From Rhodospirillales bacterium 24-66-33 (lineage in GTDB: Bacteria > Pseudomonadota > Alphaproteobacteria > Reyranellales > Reyranellaceae), in NCBI GenBank assembly GCA_002281855.1, contig NCHQ01000028.1, positions 39,666 to 103,665 of the forward strand: DNA of 64,000 nt, read 5' to 3'. The notes below the pieces were generated by a model. It did not search any database. It was not told the DNA's origin and saw only the letters and a list, made by a program, of their open reading frames with translations. Of the stretch, positions 1-7,028 are shown piece after piece; positions within the stretch are counted from its first letter, which is position 1, and the number at the start of each line of letters is the position of its first letter. Made by a program: the position numbers and the translations under genes.

Positions 1-1380
1 CTTGGCCTTGATATAGGTGTGGTCGCCTTGCTTCGACTCGATGTCGACGATGGCCTGATCGAGCGTGGCGAGCAGCTTGGCGATCGCCGCGACAATATCG
101 GCCGAAGCCGATACGGCGGCGGCCTGTGGCCAGCCGGCGATGCCCGCTTGATACGCGATCAGGTCGGCTTTCAATGCCGCGTCACCAGCACCGAAGCCAA
201 TCAGCCCCGGAAGCGCCGCCACCAACTGGGTATGGGCCTTGGTCGCCGCAGTCTTGGCCTCGTCGAGCGCCTTCTTGGCGGCGGCGTAATCGGCCAGCTC
301 TTCGAGATGCGTGGCGATATGTTCCCGGATCGTCTCAGCGCTGCCCGAAGCCGTGTCCGCGACAGGCGTTGCACAGACCGGGCAAACGTCAAGTGCCGGC
401 ACCCCTTCGGCGAAAAGCGGTTCTGCGGCTTTCCACAAAGCCTGAAACACGGTGCTCGCCGCCTTACCGCGTTCCTCCTTTTCCTTACTCTCCGCCGCCG
501 ACAGCGTCGCGACAGCCGCATCAAAGGTCGGAATAGCACCACTGACGACGGTCTCGCCGCTCTCCGCGTCCGTCACCTCCGCCCACAGAGCTGCAGCCGC
601 ATTGCGGATCTGGCGCAGGCTCGCGAGGCCGAGCTTGTTTTCCTCGGCCTTGGCGCGCGCCTGCAGCTCAAGATAGGCCGAATCATCAGCCGCGAGCGTC
701 GCCAGCGCCAGCGCCGGATCGAGTGGCGCCAGGATCGACGTATCGGCGTGAACGAGCACAGCCGCCGAATCCCAGGCTTTCACGACCTGGGCCGTCTCCT
801 TGGCAAGCTGGGTGTCGACGCGCTGCAGCGCCGTCTCTTCCTCCGCCGCCGCCTTCACTTGCATGCGAAGCGCCCGAATGTTCTTCTGGACGTCTGCCAG
901 CGGCCCAAGCTGCAGCCAATTGGCGACGTCGGTGTAGCGCTGTTCGGGCTTGTGGTTTTCGACGAAGGTGCGCAGCGTATGCCCGCGGATAATCGGCGAA
1001 ACGGTAAAGCAGGCTTTCACAGTGGTGGCCATTGCCGGTATCGACCGCTTCGGGCCTGTCGCTGAACGGCTACCGTTGAGGGCATCCTTGCCCGAGATGA
1101 CACCGATCGTAACCGCCGGCGGGATCTTCGCTTCCTCAGCCAGATTGTGCGCTAGCGCCGTTGGCCCGGCCTGGTTGTTACCGGTGCGCTGACCGAGCCT
1201 TTCGAGCGTTCCGTCCTCCGAAAACATGAATTCCAGCGCATCGATGACACTGGATTTGCCGCTGCCGTTCGGCGCGAAGATCGCCAGGCAACGCTTCTTG
1301 CTGAAATCGAACGTCTTCGGCTGGAGATACGCGCGGAACCCGGCAAGGCCCAAGGATTGGAGAAAGTATGGGTCAGCCAT
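1..1380 (-). CDS. SMC/Rad50-like AAA ATPase with zinc-hook motif (cut by window edge)
   Basis: The minus frame is open from an ATG at 1380 to the window edge (460 codons seen, C-terminus missing). The N-terminus carries a Walker A loop, APNGSGKSS, at residues 36-44, as in RecF/SMC/Rad50 proteins. A long Ala/Glu/Lys-rich stretch likely to be coiled coil follows, then CPVC at residues 333-336, the spacing and form of a Rad50 zinc hook, then more probable coiled coil. The Walker B half lies outside the window. The ATG overlaps the end of the small upstream gene in ATGGCTGA, so the two are probably translationally coupled. It sits in the ICE accessory zone, so a DNA-sensing or defence-type ATPase is plausible; this is inference. 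Confidence 0.72.
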   Translation of the reverse strand, partial: MADPYFLQSLGLAGFRAYLQPKTFDFSKKRCLAIFAPNGSGKSSVIDALEFMFSEDGTLERLGQRTGNNQAGPTALAHNLAEEAKIPPAVTIGVISGKDALNGSRSATGPKRSIPAMATTVKACFTVSPIIRGHTLRTFVENHKPEQRYTDVANWLQLGPLADVQKNIRALRMQVKAAAEEETALQRVDTQLAKETAQVVKAWDSAAVLVHADTSILAPLDPALALATLAADDSAYLELQARAKAEENKLGLASLRQIRNAAAALWAEVTDAESGETVVSGAIPTFDAAVATLSAAESKEKEERGKAASTVFQALWKAAEPLFAEGVPALDVCPVCATPVADTASGSAETIREHIATHLEELADYAAAKKALDEAKTAATKAHTQLVAALPGLIGFGAGDAALKADLIAYQAGIAGWPQAAAVSASADIVAAIAKLLATLDQAIVDIESKQGDHTYIKAK

Positions 1381-1600
1381 CGGCCACCTCCGACTTCGGG
1401 GGTGTGGTACGTTCGCCTGCGAGTTTTAGGATAGCGTCCTTGGCCTGAGCGACGGCGTTCTGCGCGGGCGCTACTTTCAGAATATGCGTCTTCAGGATGT
1501 CCGCCAAGCCGACATCGACGCCTTCCTTTCCTTTCAGGCTTTCTCCCAAGGCCTTAAGAAATGCGTCCGGCGTATCTGCCGGTTCTGCTTCACCTTCCAC
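1373..1600 (-). CDS. Small 75-aa protein coupled to the SMC-like ATPase
   Basis: The GTG start at 1600 has a purine-rich AAAAGGGGGG about 8 nt upstream, and the stop overlaps the ATPase start by 8 nt. The product is 75 aa, acidic at the N-terminus and helical in composition (ALGESLKGKEG, DILKTHILKVA, AKDAILKLAGE). I recognise no family. The overlap with a Walker A/zinc-hook ATPase suggests an accessory subunit, perhaps like the middle component of multi-gene ABC-type defence systems, although it is shorter than those usually are. Its reality rests on the coupled overlap and ribosome-binding site. Confidence 0.6.
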   Translation of the reverse strand: MEGEAEPADTPDAFLKALGESLKGKEGVDVGLADILKTHILKVAPAQNAVAQAKDAILKLAGERTTPPKSEVADG

Positions 1601-1838
1601 GCGCGTATCCCCCCTTTTATTATTTTCGACAGTACACCGGGATCACCCGCAAGAGAATGGCGCTCGCCCTTGAAACTACGTGCCATTTGTGGGGAAAGCC
1701 TTCCCCTGCGCCCGAGCCATGGTCTCGGCCGACCCCTTCTGCGGGGCCTGCCGCCCCGCAACGCCCCGCCGAACGCCGCGCGGCCACCACCGGCTTCGCG
1801 GGTTCGTGCCCTTCAGCGCCATCGAGAGTGAGAGTGCG
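1601..1838. other. Non-coding stretch between divergent operons
   Basis: No convincing gene lies here. It separates the leftward ATPase pair from rightward ardC and must hold both promoters. A perfect hairpin at 1740-1760 (TGCGGGGC, loop CTGCC, GCCCCGCA) has no T-run, so I do not call it a terminator. The overlapping reading frames are GC-rich shadows. Confidence 0.5.
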
Positions 1839-1905
1839 GACGGGTTTGCCGTGACGGGTTGAGGATCGGGAGAGTGGCTTCCGGCGCCCGTCGCGGAGAA
1901 CCGCG
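1839..1905 (+). promoter_or_regulatory. Shared hairpin leader, copy 1 (before ardC)
   Basis: The leader has tandem GACGGG words at 1839 and 1853, 14 nt apart. The second pairs with CCCGTC ending at 1892, which closes a 40-nt hairpin. Inside it, CGGGAG can pair with CTTCCG (one G-U). A GGAG ribosome-binding site follows at once and the ATG is at 1906. The same layout recurs before the genes at 3022 and 7029, with changes that keep the pairing. Confidence 0.65.
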
Positions 1906-2868
1906 ATGTCCAGACAGTCCACCCATCCCCGTTCCGGCTCCGACCGGACGAACCTCTATGACGACATCACCGGCAAGATCATCGCCGAGCTGGAGGCCGG
2001 CCGGATTCCCTGGGTCCAGCCCTGGGGCACCGCGGCGGCGAAGGCGCCGCTGGCCATGCCGCAGAATGCATCGACCCGCCGGCACTATTCCGGGATCAAT
2101 GTCCTGATCCTCTGGGGCGCGGTCATCGAGCACGGTTTTGCCGGCCAGAGCTGGCTGACCTTCCGCCAGGCCCTGTCGCTCGGCGGCAATGTCCGCAAGG
2201 GCGAGCGCGGCACGACCGTTGTCTATGCCGATCGCTTCATCCCCGACGACGAGAAGAAGCGGGCCCGCGAGAACGGCGACGAAGCGCAGGCGATTCCGTT
2301 CCTCAAGCGCTTCACCGTCTTCAACACTGACCAGTGCGAGAACCTGCCGGAGGAGATCGCCGCCGTCGCGCCGCCGCCGCCACCCGGCATGATCGAGCCG
2401 CAAGCCGAGGCGCTGATCCGGGCCACGGGCGCGGATTTCCGCATCGGCGGCGGCCGCGCCTTTTACAGCCCACCGCACGACTTCGTGCAGGTCCCGCCGC
2501 CGGCCGCCTATTTCGAACCGATCAATTGGCACCGCACCGCCTTCCACGAGCTGGGGCATTGGTCAGGCCATCCCTCCCGGCTCGGCCGGGACATGGCCGG
2601 TTCCTTCGGCTCCAAATCCTACGCCCGTGAGGAGCTGGTAGCGGAGATGGCGGGCGCCTTCGTCTGCGCCTCACTGTCCATCGTGCCGACCGTGCGCCAT
2701 GCCGATTACATCGGCTCGTGGCTGGAGGTCCTGCGGGAAGACAACCGCGCCATTGTCCGCGCCGCCAGCGCCGCGTCAAAGGCCGCCGAATTCATCCTCG
2801 GCTTCCAGCCGGGCATCGACCGACAGGTGACGGCGACATCGGCGGACGACGAGCGGGAGGCGGCGTGA
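1906..2868 (+). CDS. ardC: ArdC-family antirestriction protein with zincin motif
   Basis: This 320-aa protein has the ArdC layout: an N-terminal ssDNA-binding-type domain (about residues 10-150) and a C-terminal metallopeptidase-like domain with HELGH at 214-218 and a downstream glutamate-rich YAREELVAEMAGAF segment. ArdC proteins protect incoming conjugative DNA from host restriction in the recipient. A GGAG sits 9 nt before the ATG, immediately after the shared hairpin leader. It is the first gene of the rightward block that also holds a ParB-like protein and a methyltransferase-helicase, which fits an establishment role. The family call is secure; the exact target is not. Confidence 0.88.
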   Translation: MSRQSTHPRSGSDRTNLYDDITGKIIAELEAGRIPWVQPWGTAAAKAPLAMPQNASTRRHYSGINVLILWGAVIEHGFAGQSWLTFRQALSLGGNVRKGERGTTVVYADRFIPDDEKKRARENGDEAQAIPFLKRFTVFNTDQCENLPEEIAAVAPPPPPGMIEPQAEALIRATGADFRIGGGRAFYSPPHDFVQVPPPAAYFEPINWHRTAFHELGHWSGHPSRLGRDMAGSFGSKSYAREELVAEMAGAFVCASLSIVPTVRHADYIGSWLEVLREDNRAIVRAASAASKAAEFILGFQPGIDRQVTATSADDEREAA

Positions 2869-2953
2869 TGGGGTTACGCCGAAGCGTGGAGCCGGGAATA
2901 CGCTTCTCCGGTCTCCGGCTTCCCGGTTCTGCGGCCATGAGAGGGAGAGGAGT

Positions 2954-3021
2954 GACGGGTTTTCGTGACGGGTTGAAGGTCGAGAGAGAGTCTCTCGGCG
3001 CCCGTCGCGGAGACTACCCCG
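2954..3021 (+). promoter_or_regulatory. Shared hairpin leader, copy 2 (before the parB-like gene)
   Basis: Tandem GACGGG words lie at 2954 and 2967. The second pairs with CCCGTC at 3001-3006, again a 40-nt hairpin. The inner stem is perfect here: CGAGAGA, loop GAG, TCTCTCG. The conserved GCGGAGA ribosome-binding segment follows and the ATG is at 3022. This copy is the best-paired of the three. Confidence 0.68.
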
Positions 3022-5154
3022 ATGGCTACTACCGTTCAGAAAATCACCCTGTCGTCCTCGCGCGACATTCCCTTCAACAAGCTGGTGCTCAGCCAGTCCA
3101 ACGTCCGGCGCGTGAAGGCCGGCGTCTCGATCGAGGAGCTGTCCGAGGACATCGCCCGGCGCGGCTTGCTTCAGGGCCTCAACGTCCGGCCGGTGCTCGA
3201 TGCCGAAGGTGCCGAGACCGGCATGTTCGAGGTCCCGGCCGGCGGTCGCCGCTACCGGGCGCTCGAACGCCTCGTCAAGCAGAAGCGTCTCGCCAAGACC
3301 GCGCCAGTGCCGTGCATCCCGAAAGCCGCCGATGCCGCCACCTCGGCCGAGGAGGATTCCTTGGCGGAAAACGTCCAGCGTGTGGCGCTGCATCCCCTCG
3401 ACCAGTTCCGTGCCTTCCTGGCGATGCGCGAGAAGGGTCAGCCCGACGAGGACATCGCCGCGGCCTTCTTCGTCCCGGTCAATGTCGTGAAGCAGCGCCT
3501 GCGCCTTGCCGCCGTCGCTCCGAGCCTGCTCGACCTCTACGCCGAGGACGGCATTACGCTGGAGCAACTGATGGCGTTCACCGTCACCCACGACCACGCC
3601 CGTCAGGCGCAAGTCTGGGAGGTGGTCCAGCGCTCCTATAGCAAGGAGGCCTATCAGATCCGCCGGATGCTGACGGAGACGACGGTCCGCGCCTCCGACA
3701 AGCGCGCGCAGTTCGTCGGCCTGGGCGCCTATGCCGAGGCTGGCGGCGTGATCATGCGCGATCTCTTCCAGAACGATGATGGCGGTTGGCTGGAGGACGT
3801 CGCACTCCTCGACCGTCTGGTCGCCGACAAGCTGAAGGTGGAGGCCGAGGCCATCGGCACCGAAGGCTGGAAGTGGATCTCGGTCGCGGTCGAGACGCCC
3901 TACGGACACGTCAACGGCCTCCGCGAGCTGTCCGGCACGACCGCCGATCTCAGTGTCGAGGAACAGGCGACGATCGAGGTGCTGAACGCCGAATACGCCA
4001 AGCTCGAAGCCGAATACGAGAGCGCCGACGAGTTGCCGGACGGAGTCGATGAACGGCTTGGCGAGATCGAGACGGCGCTGGCCGCCTTCGACGGCCGTCC
4101 CGTCATGTACGACCCGAGCGACATCACCCGCGCCGGCGTGTTCGTCAGCATCGACGGCGATGGCAAGCTGTCGGTCGATCGCGGCTATGTTCGCCCCGAG
4201 GATGAGGCGCCGGTCACGGTGGATGGCGAAGGCGATACCGAAGCCGAGGGCGCGACGCCCGAGGCATCCGACCCGTCAACGCCGATGGTCCAGCGCGCGA
4301 TCATCACCATCGGCGGCCAGGTCGAGCCGGAGGACGACGATGACGACGTCATCAAGCCGCTGCCGGAGCGTCTGGTCACCGAGCTGACCGCGCATCGGAC
4401 GCTGGCCTTGCGCGACGCCCTCGCCACCAATCCGCACGTTGCCCTGACGGCACTGCTGCACAAGCTGGTGCTCGACACCTTCCAGCGTACTTCGTCTTCG
4501 GGCGGATGCCTGGAGGCCTCGGTTCGGCACGTCTTCTTCTCCGTCCAGGCCGCCGACCTGAAGGACAGCCCGTCCGCAAAGGCCATCGCCGCGCGGCAGG
4601 ACGACTGGAAGACCGATCTGCCCGCCGACGAGGATGCGCTGTGGGATTGGCTGGTCGGCCTCGACGATGCCAGTCGCTCCGCCTTGCTCGCGCATTGCGT
4701 CTCCTATGGCGTGAACGCGCTCTACGAGAAGGTCGACCGCTACGGCGGCGCCGGGCTTTCGCAGCACGGCCTCGAACGCCGCCTGAAGCACGCCGATCGC
4801 CTGGCGCGCGCTGTGGGCCTCGACATGGTCGACGCCGGGTGGCGGCCGACCGTCGACAACTATCTTAGCCGCGTCACCAAGCCCCGCATTCTCGAAGCGG
4901 TGCGCGAGGCGAAGGGCGAGCAGTCGGCCCAGCTCATCGATCACCTCAAGAAGGGCGACATGGCGCGGGAGGCCGAACGGTTGCTCGACGGCACCGGCTG
5001 GCTGCCCGAGCCGCTGCGCCTGGCCGACATCGAGACCGCTGCCGATACGCCGACTGGCGAGACCGGGGCGTTGCCCGACTTCCTCGCCAGCGATGACGAG
5101 GACGCGGCAGTCGAGACCGAGGACGACCCGGCCCGCATGATCGCGGCCGAGTAG
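3022..5154 (+). CDS. Large ParB/RepB/Spo0J-family protein
   Basis: This 710-aa product is about twice the length of chromosomal ParB. The N-terminus holds the ParB nuclease/CTPase-type domain: a SQSNVRR segment near residue 26, EELSEDIARRGLLQGL, then AGGRRYRALERL (a variant of the GERRxRA motif) and EDSLAENVQR (the ENxQR box), followed by a helical DNA-binding region. The remainder (about residues 300-710) is an acidic, mostly uncharacterised extension with DDDD runs. Such long ParB proteins are typical of alphaproteobacterial plasmids and ICEs and occur beside ardC. The partner ParA in this element is 16 kb away and has its own small partner, so this protein may act in establishment or regulation rather than segregation. 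Confidence 0.85.
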   Translation: MATTVQKITLSSSRDIPFNKLVLSQSNVRRVKAGVSIEELSEDIARRGLLQGLNVRPVLDAEGAETGMFEVPAGGRRYRALERLVKQKRLAKTAPVPCIPKAADAATSAEEDSLAENVQRVALHPLDQFRAFLAMREKGQPDEDIAAAFFVPVNVVKQRLRLAAVAPSLLDLYAEDGITLEQLMAFTVTHDHARQAQVWEVVQRSYSKEAYQIRRMLTETTVRASDKRAQFVGLGAYAEAGGVIMRDLFQNDDGGWLEDVALLDRLVADKLKVEAEAIGTEGWKWISVAVETPYGHVNGLRELSGTTADLSVEEQATIEVLNAEYAKLEAEYESADELPDGVDERLGEIETALAAFDGRPVMYDPSDITRAGVFVSIDGDGKLSVDRGYVRPEDEAPVTVDGEGDTEAEGATPEASDPSTPMVQRAIITIGGQVEPEDDDDDVIKPLPERLVTELTAHRTLALRDALATNPHVALTALLHKLVLDTFQRTSSSGGCLEASVRHVFFSVQAADLKDSPSAKAIAARQDDWKTDLPADEDALWDWLVGLDDASRSALLAHCVSYGVNALYEKVDRYGGAGLSQHGLERRLKHADRLARAVGLDMVDAGWRPTVDNYLSRVTKPRILEAVREAKGEQSAQLIDHLKKGDMAREAERLLDGTGWLPEPLRLADIETAADTPTGETGALPDFLASDDEDAAVETEDDPARMIAAE

Positions 5155-5210
5155 CCTTGTGCGGGGCGGCTCCGGCCGCTCCGCATTCGTTTTCATCACC
5201 AGATCGATCA

Positions 5211-5252
5211 GAAAGCCCGGCCCCCTGCGTGACAGGGATCAGCCGGGCTTTC
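5211..5252 (+). terminator. Long hairpin after the parB-like gene
   Basis: GAAAGCCCGGC at 5211-5221 pairs perfectly with GCCGGGCTTTC at 5242-5252 (11 bp). An inner CCCTG/CAGGG stem extends it. It lies 57 nt after the stop and 20 nt before the next start. The T-run is short, so it could be a terminator or a structured leader of the next gene. Confidence 0.55.
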
Positions 5253-5272
5253 GACGTTTCAGGAGCCCTCAG

Positions 5273-5692
5273 ATGGCTGACTACTTCACCCATTTCTCGT
5301 GCCTGCTCGATGTTGGCACACCCGACAACGCTGCTCGCGCCCTCGATCTCTACAATGCGCTTTCCTTGGAGGGCGCAGAGGAAGACCCGCAGTCCGACGG
5401 CTTCCTCCTCTCGATCCAGCCGGAGCATGGCGGCACACAGCTCTGGATGCGGGACGAGGCAACTGGCGATCCCCAGCGTGTCATCGACTTCGTGTTGGTG
5501 TGCGCCAAGACCTTCGGCCTCACCGGCCGTTGGGGCTTTCAATGGTCCAACACATGCTCGCGCCCGCGCGTCAACGTCTTCGCAGGCGGCGCGCATGTGC
5601 TCGATCTCGAAGTCGGCGAGACTGTTGCATGGATCAGCACACATCGCTGGCTCGCCGAGATGCTCGACGCAGGACAGGGAGGAAAACCATGA
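5273..5692 (+). CDS. Conserved hypothetical protein, 139 aa
   Basis: The ATG at 5273 is preceded by a CAGGAG site 8-13 nt upstream. The product begins MADYFTHFSCLLDVG and is acidic and soluble, with no signal peptide or membrane span. It has aromatic-rich segments (GGTQLWMRDEATGD, TGRWGFQWSNTCS). I do not recognise a named domain. Its stop overlaps the next start as ATGA, so it is translationally coupled to the following small gene. Its place between parB-like and methyltransferase-helicase genes marks it as ICE backbone; its function is unknown. Confidence 0.72.
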   Translation: MADYFTHFSCLLDVGTPDNAARALDLYNALSLEGAEEDPQSDGFLLSIQPEHGGTQLWMRDEATGDPQRVIDFVLVCAKTFGLTGRWGFQWSNTCSRPRVNVFAGGAHVLDLEVGETVAWISTHRWLAEMLDAGQGGKP

Positions 5693-5937
5693 GCATCCCT
5701 CACCATGCCCGCGCCAACTTCAACACCCTGCTGCGCGCGGCAGAAGACGGCAGTCTCGCCCTGATGGAATGCACGGACGCCGTGACCTGCGAGCCGCGCT
5801 ATGTGATCTGCGCCGTGGGTCGGGACGACGGCGACTATGTGTTCACACCGTTCGGCCATCTCGCGGACGGAAATCCCTACGACGCTTATCGTCCGCCAAA
5901 GCCGTCCGGCGAGATCAACGGCGCCGCGCCCGGCTGA
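5689..5937 (+). CDS. Small conserved protein resembling DUF6117
   Basis: This 82-aa protein starts at an ATG overlapping the previous stop (ATGA), with GGGAGGAAAACC upstream. Residues such as NFNTLLRAAEDGSLALMEC and RYVICAVGRD, and the FTPFGHLADGNPYDAY ending, match proteins I remember from alphaproteobacterial plasmids and ICEs labelled DUF6117. I cannot check the label here. No catalytic motif is evident. Coupling to the 139-aa protein suggests the two work together. Confidence 0.72.
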   Translation: MSIPHHARANFNTLLRAAEDGSLALMECTDAVTCEPRYVICAVGRDDGDYVFTPFGHLADGNPYDAYRPPKPSGEINGAAPG

Positions 5938-5941
5938 CCGG

Positions 5942-6298
5942 CTACCAGACGGCGACTTCCCATTGTCCATTGACGCGGGCGAAGCCGACGGGGCGGTTCT
6001 GCGGCGTCGCGTTGGGCTTGCTGGCATCCATCGTGAGTTGCGTCATGCAGGTGACGCCTGGCCCGACGCCGCCGGGCGAGCAGTCGCCGAGTTTCAGCGT
6101 CGCGCTGGTAAGCGACGTGCCCGTGAACAGCTTGTGACGCCGAACCGCCGCAATCGCTTCCTCTTCCGTTGGCTGCGCAACGCCGGCGGCTGCCGCTGCC
6201 GATACTCCCGCCGGCGCAAGGACGGGCCGTAGAGCAAATCCAGCTCCGAACCCTATCACCAGAGCCACCATGGCAATTGCGATCACGCTGCCCTTCAT
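5942..6298 (-). CDS. Membrane-anchored small protein, 118 aa
   Basis: The ATG at 6298 has a strong AAGGAGG 7 nt upstream on the minus strand. The N-terminus is one hydrophobic segment (about residues 4-24, VIAIAMVALVIGFGAGFAL), then an Ala-rich linker and a soluble domain with two cysteines (GDCSPGGVGPGVTC) that could form a disulfide. It points against its neighbours, ending 4 nt from the convergent stop of the preceding small gene. No family is recognised; an envelope-anchored periplasmic protein is the likely form. Confidence 0.7.
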   Translation of the reverse strand: MKGSVIAIAMVALVIGFGAGFALRPVLAPAGVSAAAAAGVAQPTEEEAIAAVRRHKLFTGTSLTSATLKLGDCSPGGVGPGVTCMTQLTMDASKPNATPQNRPVGFARVNGQWEVAVW

Positions 6299-6624
6299 AG
6301 TCCGCCTCCTTGCGACTGGCCTTATCTCGATGGGCGGACGCAACTCAGCCGAGGGCAGGATAAAGCGCGTGCCTTGCGATGAAGGCCCGACTCTACCGCC
6401 ATGCGCCCGCGACAGAAATAGCCGTTGGTCCAGCACGCCGCTTATCGTTCTCGCCCTGACGCTCGCCTCCCTTCCGATCCCATGACGGCTCTCTTGTCTG
6501 GACGCGGCGCAATGCCGGTCAACGGACAAGCCGTTACCGCATCGCCCATCCGATCTCGCGTGACCGACACCGCCTGACCGCGCCCGGCCGACAGGTCACC
6601 GCAATGGGATCGGAGGTGACAGCG
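6299..6624. other. Non-coding gap with promoters for both sides
   Basis: I see no supported gene. It holds the upstream region of the leftward membrane protein and of the rightward DUF4326 gene. CCGATCCCAT (6474-6483) is repeated in inverted form as ATGGGATCGG (6604-6613), and AACGG/CCGTT form a small hairpin near 6520. Either could be chance. Confidence 0.4.
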
Positions 6625-6933
6625 ATGTGCAGGGTTTTGAACAAACGGGAGGTCGGCGTGCCTGCCGGGGCCGTCTACATCGGCCGGGGCAGCAAGTGGG
6701 GCAATCCATTCCGCATCGGCCCCGACGGCGATCGCGCCACCGTCATCGCCAAGCACGAGCGCTGGCTTGCCGATCAGCATCATCTGCTACGGGCGCTCGA
6801 CGAGCTGCGCGGTCGCGATCTCGTCTGCTTCTGCGCGCCGCTGGCCTGCCACGGCGACCTGCTGCGCCGGCTCGCCAATGCCAGCCGCGACGAGCGGATC
6901 GCGTGGTGGCGCGGCGTCAGGGCCGCGGCCTGA
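6625..6933 (+). CDS. DUF4326 domain protein
   Basis: The start at 6625 is preferred over the in-frame ATG at 6604 because GGAGGTGACAGCG places a ribosome-binding site correctly before it. The 102-aa product shows the DUF4326 signature: AVYIGRGSKWGNPFRIG near the N-terminus and DLVCFCAPLACHGDLL near the middle, with conserved Cys and His residues. The biochemical role is not established; these proteins are common on phages, plasmids and ICEs. It is followed by the third shared hairpin leader and the methyltransferase-helicase gene. Confidence 0.85.
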   Translation: MCRVLNKREVGVPAGAVYIGRGSKWGNPFRIGPDGDRATVIAKHERWLADQHHLLRALDELRGRDLVCFCAPLACHGDLLRRLANASRDERIAWWRGVRAAA

Positions 6934-6951
6934 GAGGAAGAGGGATGCCGG

Positions 6952-7028
6952 GACGGGTTTGAGCCGACGGGGTCGAGAGAGAGCGCCCCGCGGTTCGATC
7001 CGTCCCCGCTCTCCCAAGGCTTCACACC
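6952..7028 (+). promoter_or_regulatory. Shared hairpin leader, copy 3 (before the methyltransferase-helicase)
   Basis: Tandem GACGGG words lie at 6952 and 6966, 14 nt apart, and pair with CCGTC(C) at 7000-7005. The word TCGAGAGAGAG between them matches copy 2. The GACGG-to-CCGTC span is 39 nt, nearly the 40 nt of the other copies. The ATG at 7029 is 24 nt further on, so this copy is slightly longer on the 3' side. Confidence 0.55.

Noticed and set aside
19..1065. A 348-codon plus-strand frame
   Set aside because: Arg/Leu-rich shadow of the minus-strand ATPase, which has Walker A and CPVC motifs.
1740..1760. Terminator in the ardC upstream gap
   Set aside because: A perfect 8-bp hairpin, but no T-run and no gene ending next to it on either strand.
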